From positions 1-20,661 of the forward strand of contig NW_013654506.1 in assembly GCF_000499385.1 (NCBI RefSeq): a stretch of 20,661 nucleotides of DNA, given 5' to 3'. Below the pieces are notes generated by a model. The model was given only the letters and a program-made list of their open reading frames with translations, made no database searches and was not told the origin of the DNA. The stretch comes from Eimeria necatrix. Taxonomy: Eukaryota > Apicomplexa > Conoidasida > Eucoccidiorida > Eimeriidae. Shown here one piece after another: positions 7,096 to 15,790 of the stretch (its first letter is position 1; every line of letters begins with the position of its first letter). A program made the position numbers and the translations under genes.

Positions 7096-9210
7096 ATGGA
7101 AGGGCCTGAGGGGGCCAAGAGGGAGGATGGTCACTTCCTTCCGGGGGCCGAGTGGTCCATTGGTGCAGTGGGCCCGCGGGAAGCTTCTGCAGCAGCAGCG
7201 GCTGCTGCTGCTGCTGCAGCAGCAGCAGCAGCAGCCAAAAGCGACGGCAGCAGCAACAACAGCAGCGCCTGGGGGACTCGCAGCATCCTCCCCGACCTCT
7301 CCGCCCGCTTTGCTGCAGCAAGACGCAGCAGCAGCGCGAGCGGCTCGCTGCAGAAGTATGCTTCTTCGCCGCTGCCGTATCAGCAGCACGCGCAGCAGCA
7401 GCAGCAGCAGCAGCAGCTGCTGCTGCAGCAGCAGTTCGCGAGCCTCGCGCTGCACCCCTGCAACACGGAAAGCGACATCATAAACGCCTTCGAAGACGAA
7501 AGCGGGGGCGGCGCGCCCATGCTGCAGTACGACACTTCGGCTTTCCTGCTGCAGCAGCAGCTGCAGCAGCAGCTGCAGCAGCAGCAGCAGCAGCAGCACG
7601 AGGCCGAGCCCGACTTCGTGAAGCGGCAGCCAACCTACGTCCAGGAGAAACACCCCATCTCCAGCAAGTCCTTTCAAAGACTTATAATTAAACAGTTTTC
7701 TTCTGTTCAAATGTCTGCTTCTGCAATAAGACTTTCGAAAGCTTTCAACGGCTATTTGCTCGAAGACAGCACTGGGGAGTTGGGAATAGACCGGCTGCCC
7801 CTGTACCACGGTGCGGAGCCGTTTTTGAATTCCTTTTCTTTTTGAATTGTTTTGAATTGTTTGAATTGTTTTTTATTGTTTTTAATTGTTTTAATTGTTT
7901 TTAATTGTTTTTAAGTGCTTTTAGTTCGAAGTTCTGCAGTTTTCCGCAAAGTTGCAGTCGCGGGGGTTGTGAACTTGCTGCGGCGGGAAAGCTGCAATTC
8001 AAGTTCGGAAAATCGCGTTTCGACGCGATCTTCGTGGTTTTCGTTGGCTTTTCGTTTAAATTTTTTGCTTTGCGTGAACTAAATGAAAAATTCATTATTA
8101 TTATTCGGTTAATCGGGGAAAAAGGAGCGAAAACTTCGCGTTTTCGGGTTGTTTGCAGGAAACGTGCACACGGCGCCGGGGAGCTCGTGGCCGCGGTGCC
8201 GCGTGCGGTGGAGCGCGCGGTACTTCCTTCTGTACAGGGGCCACTGGTTTTGGTTTCGAGACCGAAGGGCTTACGAAGTCGGGGGTTTAGAAGGATGTTT
8301 AGGTTCTGTTTCTTTGATTATAAACCCCCTTTCCATCGACTTGGACCCCCGCTGCTCCACGCGCTTCAGCCTCTGCATCGAGGGCTGGTGCAGCATCGTC
8401 GTGGACACCAGCGTGCAGCGCCAAGACCGCGGCGCCTGGGTGGTGCACTTCCTCGCCTACGCCAACAAGGTCTTTATCTTTCTTTTTTATTCATTTTCTT
8501 CTTTTCTTTTATATTCCTTTTCTTTTCTTTTATTTCCTTTTTCTTTTATTTTCTTTCTTCTCTCTTTCTCCGGGTGTTTCGCTGCCTTTCGCTCGCTATG
8601 CTCGTTTGCCGCCGTCGGGAGCTGTGGCTGCCTCTGCGTGCGTTTTGGGTGTTTTTGAATTTCCGCATTTCTTTTCTTTTCTCCGGCTATTTGAGTGAAG
8701 TCCTTTGTGCTTATTTTTGTTTCTCTTTTCCGTTTTATTGCGTTTTGTTTCGCTCTCTGCATTCCCTTTTTCGCAGTCTTTTCCTCCATTCACTTGCGAG
8801 TCTTCCTGTGTCTTTGCGTCTGCATGCAAAACAGTTCCTCGTTTTCTTCTTTTCCTCAATTTCTTTCTTTCTTTTGTCTCAGTTTTTGTTTTTTTTGCTT
8901 TTTTTGTTTGCATTTTCCCCCAGTTTCTCTCATTTTATCTTTTTTTCTGATTTTCAGATTTTCACGTTTTGGTGTGTGCGTAGACCCACGCGCATGCAGA
9001 AGTTGAATTGCATGCACGGGCTTCATCCGTTTGCTGCATGCGGGGCTTTCCTCTTTAAAGTTGTATTATTTAATTCTTTTTTCTTTTTTGTTTTTATTTG
9101 AACTTTATTTTCAGGGGGAGCAGCTCAGGGAGAAGTTCCCCGAAGTCGACTGGGAAGAACTTTGCCGCCGCTGCCGCCTGGCGGTGCGACAAGCTAACGA
9201 GCATTCCTAG
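7096..9210 (+). CDS. Poly-Ala/poly-Gln protein with a C-terminal PH-like domain
   Basis: Three exons, 7096-7810, 8159-8469 and 9115-9210 (stop TAG), with agreeing phases (1, 0), give 373 residues. Exon 1 starts AAAATGG and encodes poly-Ala (about residues 31-47), Gln runs (near 97-113 and 155-173) and a folded-looking tail (FQRLIIKQFSSVQM). Exon 2, residues 239-342, fits a pleckstrin-homology fold: RWSARYFLLY then HWFWFRDRRAYEVGG, a Leu/Ile-rich middle, and RGAWVVHFLAYANK as the likely C-terminal helix with its Trp. Exon 3 adds a charged helix containing FPEVDWEELCRRC. PH folds bind phosphoinositides or proteins at membranes; which applies here is unknown. No signal peptide or membrane segment is seen. 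Start choice: an in-frame stop in the CCCTAAA repeat lies just upstream, but upstream exons are possible. Confidence 0.7.
7811..8158 (+). other. Intron 1 of the PH-like gene
   Basis: The donor is CACG|GTGCGG and the acceptor TTGTTTGCAG. At 7846-7916 a TTGTTTTTAA-type repeat of about ten bases recurs six or seven times. The phase-1 junction rebuilds a Gly codon. Confidence 0.7.
8470..9114 (+). other. Intron 2 of the PH-like gene, T-rich
   Basis: This is a long polypyrimidine intron (AAG|GTCTTT to TTTTCAG) with TTCTTTTCTTTT runs and TGCATGC words near its 3' end. Long minus-strand ORFs of Lys/Glu here are shadows of the T-rich tract. Confidence 0.72.
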
Positions 9211-9227
9211 CTGCAGCAGCAGCAGCT

Positions 9228-9260
<33 letters not shown>

Positions 9261-9406
9261 ATAACAGCACGCGCAGCAGTAGCAGCATGCGAAAAGCAAG
9301 GTTATATGACTACAGCGTTTCCGAGCTTCTGAACAGTTGAGGCAAACGGCACGAAGAAGAAAAACTTCTTCTTTGTTGTTTCTTCTTTCCGTCTATTGAC
9401 AGCCGC

Positions 9407-9443
<37 letters not shown>

Positions 9444-9461
9444 TGCTGCTGCTGCTGCTGC
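9211..9461. repeat. CAG/CTG tracts downstream of the PH-like gene
   Basis: CAG-rich runs at about 9212-9288 and a (CAG)n/(CTG)n palindromic tract at about 9411-9461, which switches from CAG to CTG around 9441, follow the TAG. The inverted arrangement could form a hairpin in DNA or RNA. No gene is clear here. Confidence 0.8.
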
Positions 9462-9463
9462 TT

Positions 9464-9850
9464 GTGGACCACGAAGACTTTCTCTTCGTTGTAGGCAAAG
9501 GCCACCAACGACTAGTGCCTTGTGTACAAATACCCAACAGCGCCCCCAGCTTGGGGGCCCCCAAGCTGGGGGCCCCCCAGCTGGGGGCCCCCAGCTGGGG
9601 GCCCCCCAGCTGGGGCCCCCCGGGCTGCAGGGGGCCCCCAAGCGGGGGGCCCCCAAGCTGGGGGCCCCCCAGCTGGGGCCCCCCGGGCTGCAGGGGGCCC
9701 CCAGGGCCCCCAGGGGCTTCAGGTGCTCATAGGAGCTTCTGGGGGCCCCCGAGGGGCCCCCCAGCCCCAAAGGAGGCACCGGGGGCCCCCTTCAACTGCA
9801 TGCGCTGCAGTCTTAGGGATTTCCTGCTGCTTTGCTGCTGGAAATGTTAG
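9464..9850 (+). CDS. Weak ORF of a Gly-Ala-Pro repeat protein
   Basis: This 128-codon stretch stays open from the CTG tract. A complex segment VDHEDFLFVVGKGHQRLVP is followed by GAPxLGAP and GPPSWGPP repeats coded by GGGGGCCCCC units, and it ends at TAG 9848-9850. No ATG supports the start and the minus strand is equally open, so only the first 30 or so residues resemble coding sequence. It could be one exon of an unrecognised gene. Confidence 0.22.
   Translation: MDHEDFLFVVGKGHQRLVPCVQIPNSAPSLGAPKLGAPQLGAPSWGPPSWGPPGCRGPPSGGPPSWGPPSWGPPGCRGPPGPPGASGAHRSFWGPPRGPPAPKEAPGAPFNCMRCSLRDFLLLCCWKC
9540..9792. repeat. GGGGGCCCCC-AAGCT/CAGCT minisatellite
   Basis: GGGGGCCCCC cores are separated by AAGCT, CAGCT or AGGG linkers, roughly 15-18 bases per unit, with a larger duplicated block of about 70 bases that contains CCGGGCTGCAG (repeated at about 9619-9632 and 9681-9693). 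Each core is self-complementary. Confidence 0.88.
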
Positions 9851-9885
9851 TGAAGTCCCTTTTTGGATCCTGCAGGGTCTGGGGT

Positions 9886-10047
9886 TTCTTGAGAGTTTTA
9901 TGTGTACATACACCTGAAGTGTGTGGCCGCGCGCGGCGGCGCAGCTGTTGGGAAGTCACAACAGAAACTCCGGAGAAAATTGACTTAGTGAAAACAAAAG
10001 AAAATATAAATAGTTTAGATCAGATGTTGACTCTAACCAACAAATGA
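9886..10047 (+). CDS. Possible terminal exon, unknown product
   Basis: After a CTGCAG acceptor-like site the frame reads through a palindrome variant (9901-9914) and then EVTTETPEKIDLVKTKENIN onward to TGA at 10045-10047. The Lys/Glu/Asn-rich end looks more like protein than the flanking repeats. There is no partner exon that I can prove and no family match. Confidence 0.18.
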   Translation, partial: FLRVLCVHTPEVCGRARRRSCWEVTTETPEKIDLVKTKENINSLDQMLTLTNK

Positions 10048-10098
10048 GTGGACTTGAAGTGGACATTCTTCCAGCTACAGAGGGCTTCAAAAGCCTAG

Positions 10099-10350
10099 CG
10101 GCTAGCTAGCTGCAGCAGCGGCTAGCTAGCTGCAGCAGCGGCTAGCTAGCTGCAGCAGCGGCTAGCTAGCTGTAGCAGCGGCTAGCTAGCTGTAGCAGCG
10201 GCTAGCTAGCTGTAGCAGCGGCTAGCTAGCTGCAGCAGCGGCTAGCTAGCTGCAGCAGCAGCAGGCTAGCTAGCTTCAGCAGCAGCTAGCTTGCTGCAGC
10301 GGAGGCAACCTAGCTGCAGCAGCAGCTAGCTTGCTGCAGCAGAGACGAGC
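10099..10350. repeat. 20-bp minisatellite GGCTAGCTAGCTGCAGCAGC
   Basis: Eight nearly perfect head-to-tail units run to about 10260 (three carry TGTAGC instead of TGCAGC), then units degenerate through 10350. GCTAGC and CTGCAG inside each unit are palindromes. There are no unique spacers. Confidence 0.93.
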
Positions 10351-10855
10351 TAGCTGCAGCATGCGTCTTGTCGAGACTCTTCTTTGAGTTTCGAGGGGGC
10401 AGAGCTGTGCTATTCATAAATCAAAAAGTAAATCATTTTAGAAATGTGCTGAAGAGCTTCAGCAGCTTTTTAAAAACAGAAAACAACTTGGAATTGGTGG
10501 CAGCACAAGAAAGAAAGCAACTGGAATGCTGGCAACTAAGGCAACAAACAGCATTTTCCAGCGCTGTTTTTGGCGCAAAGACCCTTCAGAGATATTCCTT
10601 TTGCATTAAAAAATTGTTTTTTGTATTTAAAATGAAATTTAGTTCAACTTTATGTGAAATATGAGGGGCAAAAGAAACATTCAGGACTTGGTCTGGGATT
10701 CTGGAATGCCGTGCGTGCAGACAGCGGGGGATACAAAGAAAATGCAAAATGAGAAAAAGACCCAAAAGTCGCTTTTAAATAAATAATATACAAAGAAAAT
10801 GCAAAATAAAAACCAAAAGATTGTTTTTAAACGAAATAATCCGAAATTGTTGCAG
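10351..10855. other. AT-rich stretch with a weak 98-codon ORF
   Basis: An open frame at 10368-10664 reads through VAAQERKQLECWQLRQQ before a Lys/Phe-rich end. It has no ATG start and no recognisable domain. From 10665 to 10855 AAAGAAAATGCAAAAT is repeated within A-rich sequence resembling an intron. Confidence 0.4.
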
Positions 10856-10963
10856 CTCCTTCGCTTGTTCTGTGCAGCCAAGGCTGGCGAGCATGCACTT
10901 GAGCTGAAAAGGAGGGAAAGCAAAGACTCACGAGATGACACTGCGCTCAAACGTTTTGTTTGA
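10856..10963 (+). CDS. Exon-like segment, unknown product
   Basis: After the acceptor-like TTGTTGCAG, an open frame reads LLRLFCAAKAGEHALELKRR and continues charged to TGA at 10961-10963. The Leu-Phe-Ala helix followed by charged residues looks like real protein. I considered a helical repeat of the Ctf4/AND-1 type but cannot support it from 35 residues. Confidence 0.2.
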   Translation, partial: LLRLFCAAKAGEHALELKRRESKDSRDDTALKRFV

Positions 10964-11256
10964 ATATTTTAATTGCAATAAATAAAAGAAACTGAAGAAA
11001 AAGAGGTGGAACTTGGTCACGAAAGACCGAGCGCGAGTCGGGGGCCCCTATGGGGCCCCCCAGCCATGCAGGGAGCAAAGCCTCGGGACAAATGTTTAAA
11101 GTCTGCATTTCCCTTCGAAATGTCTTTTATTTATTCTTTTTTATTCTTAAATTTGCGCATTTTGGCCACTTCGAGCCAGCTTTCCAGGCCTAGGGTTTGG
11201 AGTTCAAGTCCAGGGTTTGCACTCAAGACGGAAAGCTGTTCAGATCACCTTCAAGA

Positions 11257-11799
11257 ATGCAGAATGCGTGGTGCGCGATTCGCGGGGCGGTCAACGAAAT
11301 AAATGCGGTGACTCAAAACCCTAACAAAGCTCAAACCCCAAACCCTAAACCCTAAACCCTAAACCCTAAACCCTAAACCCTCGTGCGGAGCCCGGAAGCG
11401 CGCCCAGCCGGAGCTCATGCTGGGGGTTTAGGGTTTGGATCTTTTTCTGAATTAGGTGCTGCTTTCTGAAGATGAAGACGAGGAAGAAGAAGAAGAACAA
11501 GAAGACTTGGGGGGCCCCCAGAGGGGCCCCTCCAGGGACTTGCTGCTGCTGCAGCAGCAGAAGGCGCAGCAGGAAGCTGTTGCGCGGCAGCTGGAGCTTT
11601 CAGGTGCACGTACACCCCAGCCCTGAGTCCCTGCAGCTCTGCAGCTCCTTTAAACTTCATTTATTTCATTTCCACTTTTATTTATTTTATTTATTTTTAA
11701 TTCCAATCTTTTTTTTGCAGAGGCCGAAACTGCCAAGTATGCGCAGCAGCTAGCCAGCCTCCGCAGGGAGTGCCGCCAGCTGCGCTCCCGCCTGTCTTC

Positions 11800-11840
<41 letters not shown>

Positions 11841-11853
11841 GGGGGGATTCGGA

Positions 11854-11884
<31 letters not shown>

Positions 11885-14800
11885 AGCAGGGGCAGCAGCA
11901 GCGCGAGCGACCCGCAGCTGGAGAGTGTGGCGCAGCCGCTGGAGCGGCTGGCGCAGGCCCTGGGGCTGCCAGCTAGCCAGCCAGCTAGCCAGCTAGCTAG
12001 CCAGCTAGCTAGCCAGCTAGCTAGCCAGCCAGCTAGCCAGCTAGCTAGCCAGCTAGCTAGCCAGCTAGCCAGCCCGGGCCTCGACTCTTGGGACATCTTC
12101 GAGGGCCTCTGCAGCTCTCTCGAGCGAACTGCCAATCAGGCGGAGTTCGTAAACCGCGAGTGGCGGCACACTCAAGGTGGTTTGCAAACCCTAATTCCAA
12201 ACCCTAATTCCAAACCCTAATTCCAAACCCTAATTCCAAACCCTAATTCCAAACCCTAGTTCCAGAACCAAACCCTACTTCAACTTTTCTCTTAGTCGAA
12301 TTTTAAATGCTTCTCGCCTTCAAGGTTCTGGCCTGGCTAGCCAGCTAGCCACGAGCTAGCCTGGGGGGCGAAGGCCTCCATCTAGGGTTTAGGGTTTAGG
12401 GTTTAGGGTTTAGGGTTTAGGGTTTAGGGTTTGGGTTGGGTTTGCAGGTTCTGCGTCTTTTCAGCAGCTGCTGTCACGGCCTTTGGCGCGGACTCTTCCC
12501 CCCGAGTTGTACAGCTGGCTGCGGGGCTTCGAGTCTTCGGGGGGCCCCCCTGGGGGGCCCCCCGGGGGGGCCCCCCAGGGGGGCCCCCCGGAGTCCCGGG
12601 GGGCCCCGCAAGACCCAAATGGGGGTTTTTTTTCCTTGACCAAATGCGTACAAGCAGCAGAAAAGCTCGTGCGCTGTGCGGGGGCCCTTGCTGCAGCAGC
12701 AGCTGCTGAAGAGAGCAGCAACAGCGGGCTTTCGAGCGCCTCGGGGGCCCCCAGGGGGGACTTTGTCCCGCGGAAGCTCTGCAGTAGTGACTCCTAGACA
12801 AGGCGAAGAGGCCCTCAGCAGCAGCGAGGGGCCCCCAGGGGCCCCCGAGGCTGAGCGGCGGCTGCTGCAGGAAATGGCCAAGCGGCAGCAGCTGCAGCAC
12901 CAAGCTGCTGCGCTGCAGCGGCGAGTAATGGAACTAACTGAAGATTTAAAAGATTCTCAACAAATGATTGAAGAGCAGAGGGAAGCTGAGCGCGAAAGAG
13001 TGAAGCAGGTCGGGTGTACGTACACCCCAGCGCCCGTGCAATTGCGCATGCAGCGAGCCCAGCTGCGTTTCTCGTTTTCTCTTTTTTGACGAGATAAATA
13101 AATTTAAAAGAATTAAAATGAATTTAAATCATAAAATTGAAATAAATGCGGAAAAAACGGGAAGTTTAAATGCGAAATCGGGCGGAAGTTGCAGGAATTC
13201 ATCTTTTTCATTCTCTTTTCCAGTTTGTTCATTTCTGTTTCGACTAAGTCTTTCGATTAATACTTTTATTTTCTAATTCCTCACTCTTTATTATTCCATT
13301 ATTATTCCATTTAACTTCATTTGCATTTTATTTCTTTTTAATTCTTTTTTGGAATACAGGCTGACAGCGAAGAAACGGAAAGGCTGAAGACGCAACTGGG
13401 AAAAGTGACGGAGCAGCTCGAGACAGTTAGGTTTGTGGAAATAAAAAAAGAAAAAAGAAATAAAAATAATTAAAATAAAAAGATTGTTCAAACTTTCCGG
13501 AGTTTGCAGAAGTGCTGCGTTTGCTGCAGAGTTCTGTACAAAGAACTTTTGGAAAACTTCGAAAAAAAAAGTTCAAATAAAATTCAACAGTCTTCAGAAG
13601 AGTTGGCCAGCGAAAACAAAGACCTGCTGCTGCAGCTGCGCTCTTGGCAGGCAAGTTTTGCTTTTCCACTTTTTGTTTTTTTTTCTTTTCTTTTCCACTT
13701 TTGGACTTTTAAACTTTTCTTTTGCTCTTTTCTTTTGGACTTCTGGACTTTGGGACTCTTAAGTTTTTCTTTTGGTCTTTATTTGGGACTTTTAGACTTT
13801 TATGTTTTTCTTTTGGTCTTTATTTGGGACTTTTGGACTTTCACTTTTCTTTTATTTTTACACTTTTGACTTTCGTTTTTAGTCTTTTTAACTTTTCCTT
13901 TCAAGCTTTTGCTTTTATATCTTCACTTTAGACTTTTATTATGTCTCAACCGAATGCATGCAGAGTCATTTAAGTCTTTTAGAATTCCTCAGAGTTGATG
14001 TTTAAAGTTGAACAAAACTGCATGCAGAAAATGGAGTTTTTGTGGTTTTGCAAAAGCACTTGGTCCCAGGATTGCATGCATGCATGCATGCATGCATGCA
14101 TGCATGCATGCATGCATGCATGCAGAGCTGAATTAATTGGAAATAAAGGTTTAATTTCATCTATTTTCCTTTTTGTTCAGTCTTCTCATGCTTCTGTCTC
14201 TCGAGCTTTGCAAGAAGCTTTGGAAGAGTTGGCGGAGCTTCGAGGGGACGCAGCTGTACGTACACCCGAGAAAGTGTGCGCGGACTCTTCTCTGCGCAAA
14301 GTCTCGTCACTTTTAAAAGTTCGGACATTAAAATTGGAAAAGAGTTTTAATTTGCAAAGAAGGAACTGAAATGAGAACAGTTTTTTTTATTTTGGGTTTG
14401 TTTCCACTTGCAACTTTGCATGCAGAGAGTACAGACACTTGAGAAAGAACTGGAAACTGTCAAACGCGAAAGTGGAAGACTTGAAGAAATTCGAGAAATC
14501 CAAAGCATTTCAGGTTCTGAAAAAGCCAACTTGGACTTTTTAAAAGCAATTTTCCAGAAAACAATTCCTTCTTCTTCCACATCTGCCTTTTCTCTCAATT
14601 TCCCGCCAAGTTCAAACATTTTGAGAGTTCAAAATGCTTTTAAAAGTCCAAAAAAGCTTTTAAAATTCAAAAATGCTTTTAAAATTCAAAAGTGTTTTTC
14701 AAAAATGCTTTTAAAATTCAAAAACGTTTTTAAAATTCGAAAATGTTTGAAAACGGCGAAGACAAAAAGCAGTGTTTTGTGGCCTGCCATTGTTGTACAC

Positions 14801-15745
14801 TTTTGACTTCCCCTTTGGACTTTTTGATTTCATTTTCTTTTATTTAATTTATTTTAATTTGTTTTAATTTGTTTTAATTTGTTTTAATTTCTTTTAATTT
14901 GTTTTTTTGCATTTAAAATCAGAAGTCGAATTAATTAAAGCCCACTCCGAAAGAGACGCAATGGAAAAAGAACTGCAGGAGGCCAAATTGGCTGTTGAGA
15001 AATATGCGCGGGTTTTAAAAAAAGTTCAGGTTTGCACTTTTTTACTTTTAGTGTTTTCTAATTCTTGAATTTTCTTTTTTACATTTTTTGTTTATTTCTC
15101 CAATGTTTTATTCTTTCTTTGGCGTTTAATGAAATATTTCTAATTCTTAAATTTTCTTTTTTACATTTTTTGTTTATTTCTCCAATGTTTTATTCTTTCT
15201 TTGACGTTTGAAACAATTATATGAAGTGTTTTCTAATTCTTGAATTTTATTTTTGCATTTTTGTTTATTTCTCCAATGTTTTATTCTTTCTTTGGCGTTT
15301 AATGAAGTATTTCTAATTCTTGAATTTTCTTTTTTACATTTGTTTATTTTTCCAATGTTTTATCCTTTCTTTGGCGTTTAATGAAGTGTTTTCGAATTCT
15401 TGAATTTTCTTCTTTTACATTTTTTGTTTATTTCTTCAAGTAGTTTATTCTTTCTCGTGGTATTTGAAGCAAATATCTGAAACATTATCTAGTTCTTGGA
15501 TTTTTTTCTTTTTTTTCCACATTTTTGTTTATTTCTTCAAGTGTTTTTTTCTTTCTTTTGGCGTTTGAAATGAATATCTCACTGACACCTTTTTTCCTGT
15601 TTATAGTGAAGGAGAGAGTTTGAAACTCAGTGGCCATTTAAAGCCTCTGTTGTTTTCTCTTTCTGTTTTATTTGAATCTTTTTCTCCTTTGTCTTATTTT
15701 AATCTTTTCTTTTTTTGTTTTATCCCCTCACACTATTTTACTTTG

Positions 15746-15790
<45 letters not shown>

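Noticed and set aside
8487..8913. Lys/Glu-rich minus-strand ORFs
   Set aside because: They are the complement of a T-rich intron and lack any start context or domain.
10101..10350. Regular 20-bp repeats that might suggest a CRISPR array
   Set aside because: The units are head to tail with no unique spacers, in a eukaryotic genomic context with introns and no cas genes.
10856..10963. Assignment of the exon-like segment to Ctf4/AND-1
   Set aside because: The resemblance rests on one helix of about 15 residues, and no neighbouring exon matches that family.
14073..14124. The (TGCA)n tract as a binding-site cluster
   Set aside because: A pure tetranucleotide run is more simply explained by slippage; no spacing or flanking conservation supports function.
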